Source of the DNA: an uncultured Flavobacteriales bacterium
GTDB lineage: Bacteria > Bacteroidota > Bacteroidia > Flavobacteriales_E > Vicingaceae
Length of the DNA stretch: 64,000 nt
Direction: 5' to 3'
Assembly (NCBI GenBank): GCA_937901255.1
Contig: CALCHN010000027.1
Span: 82,474-146,473, forward strand
This document shows positions 63,998 to 64,000 of the stretch, piece by piece; the stretch's first letter is position 1, and every line of letters starts with the position of its first letter. A program made the translations under genes and the position numbers. Under the pieces are notes generated by a model. That model was given only the letters and a program-made list of their open reading frames with translations, was not told the DNA's origin and searched no databases.

Positions 63998-64000
63998 GCA

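Noticed and set aside
1..64000. tRNA or rRNA genes
   Set aside because: I looked for cloverleaf arms and conserved TTCGAAT-type loops in the gaps and saw none convincing. A tRNA scan would settle this.

Overview
The window is AT-rich chromosomal DNA of a member of the Bacteroidota, most likely a Flavobacteriales-type organism. The evidence is the gene content (LytTR/LytS-type two-component pair with propeller and Y_Y_Y sensor, AsmA-like protein, SecG, ileS-dksA-lspA cluster, DUF2490 and MORN proteins, a cell-surface lamin-tail protein with a FlgD-like C-terminus) and repeated matches to the Bacteroidota sigma-A promoter (TTTG, about 19 bases, TAnnTTTG). Most of the sequence is ordinary housekeeping DNA. 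Accessory genes sit at both ends and in a few islands between housekeeping genes.

Layout. 1-1138: the 3' end of a probable toxin gene, an HTH antitoxin and a SecB-like chaperone, together a likely toxin-antitoxin-chaperone (TAC) operon. 1605-8499: era, der and the opposing cluster ileS-dksA-like-lspA. 8789-11101: an exported WD40/caspase-like protease. 11422-13218: a complete retron-like locus. 13255-21905: AsmA-like protein, TPR protein, secG, an EamA transporter, a tandem duplication, and a LytTR/histidine-kinase pair. 22015-28446: a lipoprotein and a six-gene operon of uncharacterised envelope proteins. 28596-36694: lysA, lysC, rnr, a thioredoxin-like lipoprotein, lipB and a serine hydrolase. 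36876-44833: a DUF3352-like protein, a large TPR protein and a double amidohydrolase. 45076-54155: gdhA, MORN and DUF2490 proteins, a glycosyltransferase, a bestrophin, an M42 peptidase and asd. 54324-57707: a lamin-tail surface protein. 57769-59797: a truncated RhuM gene, an AlbA_2 (Schlafen-like) gene and an 11-bp minisatellite. 60031-63671: a hypothetical gene, ppa, a DUF1573/VWA protein and dxr. 63721-64000: a glycosyltransferase remnant and an attC-like palindrome at the edge.

The most interesting system is the retron locus at 11422-13218. A perfect promoter is followed by a non-coding RNA whose ends are joined by a 17-nt a1/a2 complementarity (16 of 17 positions pair). Next come a 74-residue small protein, an HTH protein, and a reverse transcriptase with YIDD, a retron-type NAxxH motif and a VTG-like ITG. 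The leader of the small protein carries a perfect 10-bp hairpin. Nine of the ten bases in its loop (ATATGCAGG) recur inside the region likely to be reverse-transcribed. The single-stranded DNA made by the retron could therefore be antisense to the leader of its own small-protein mRNA. I propose this as a testable model for how the retron holds a small effector in check.

All statements come from reading the sequence by eye. Family names are by motif recognition and RNA folds are manual.
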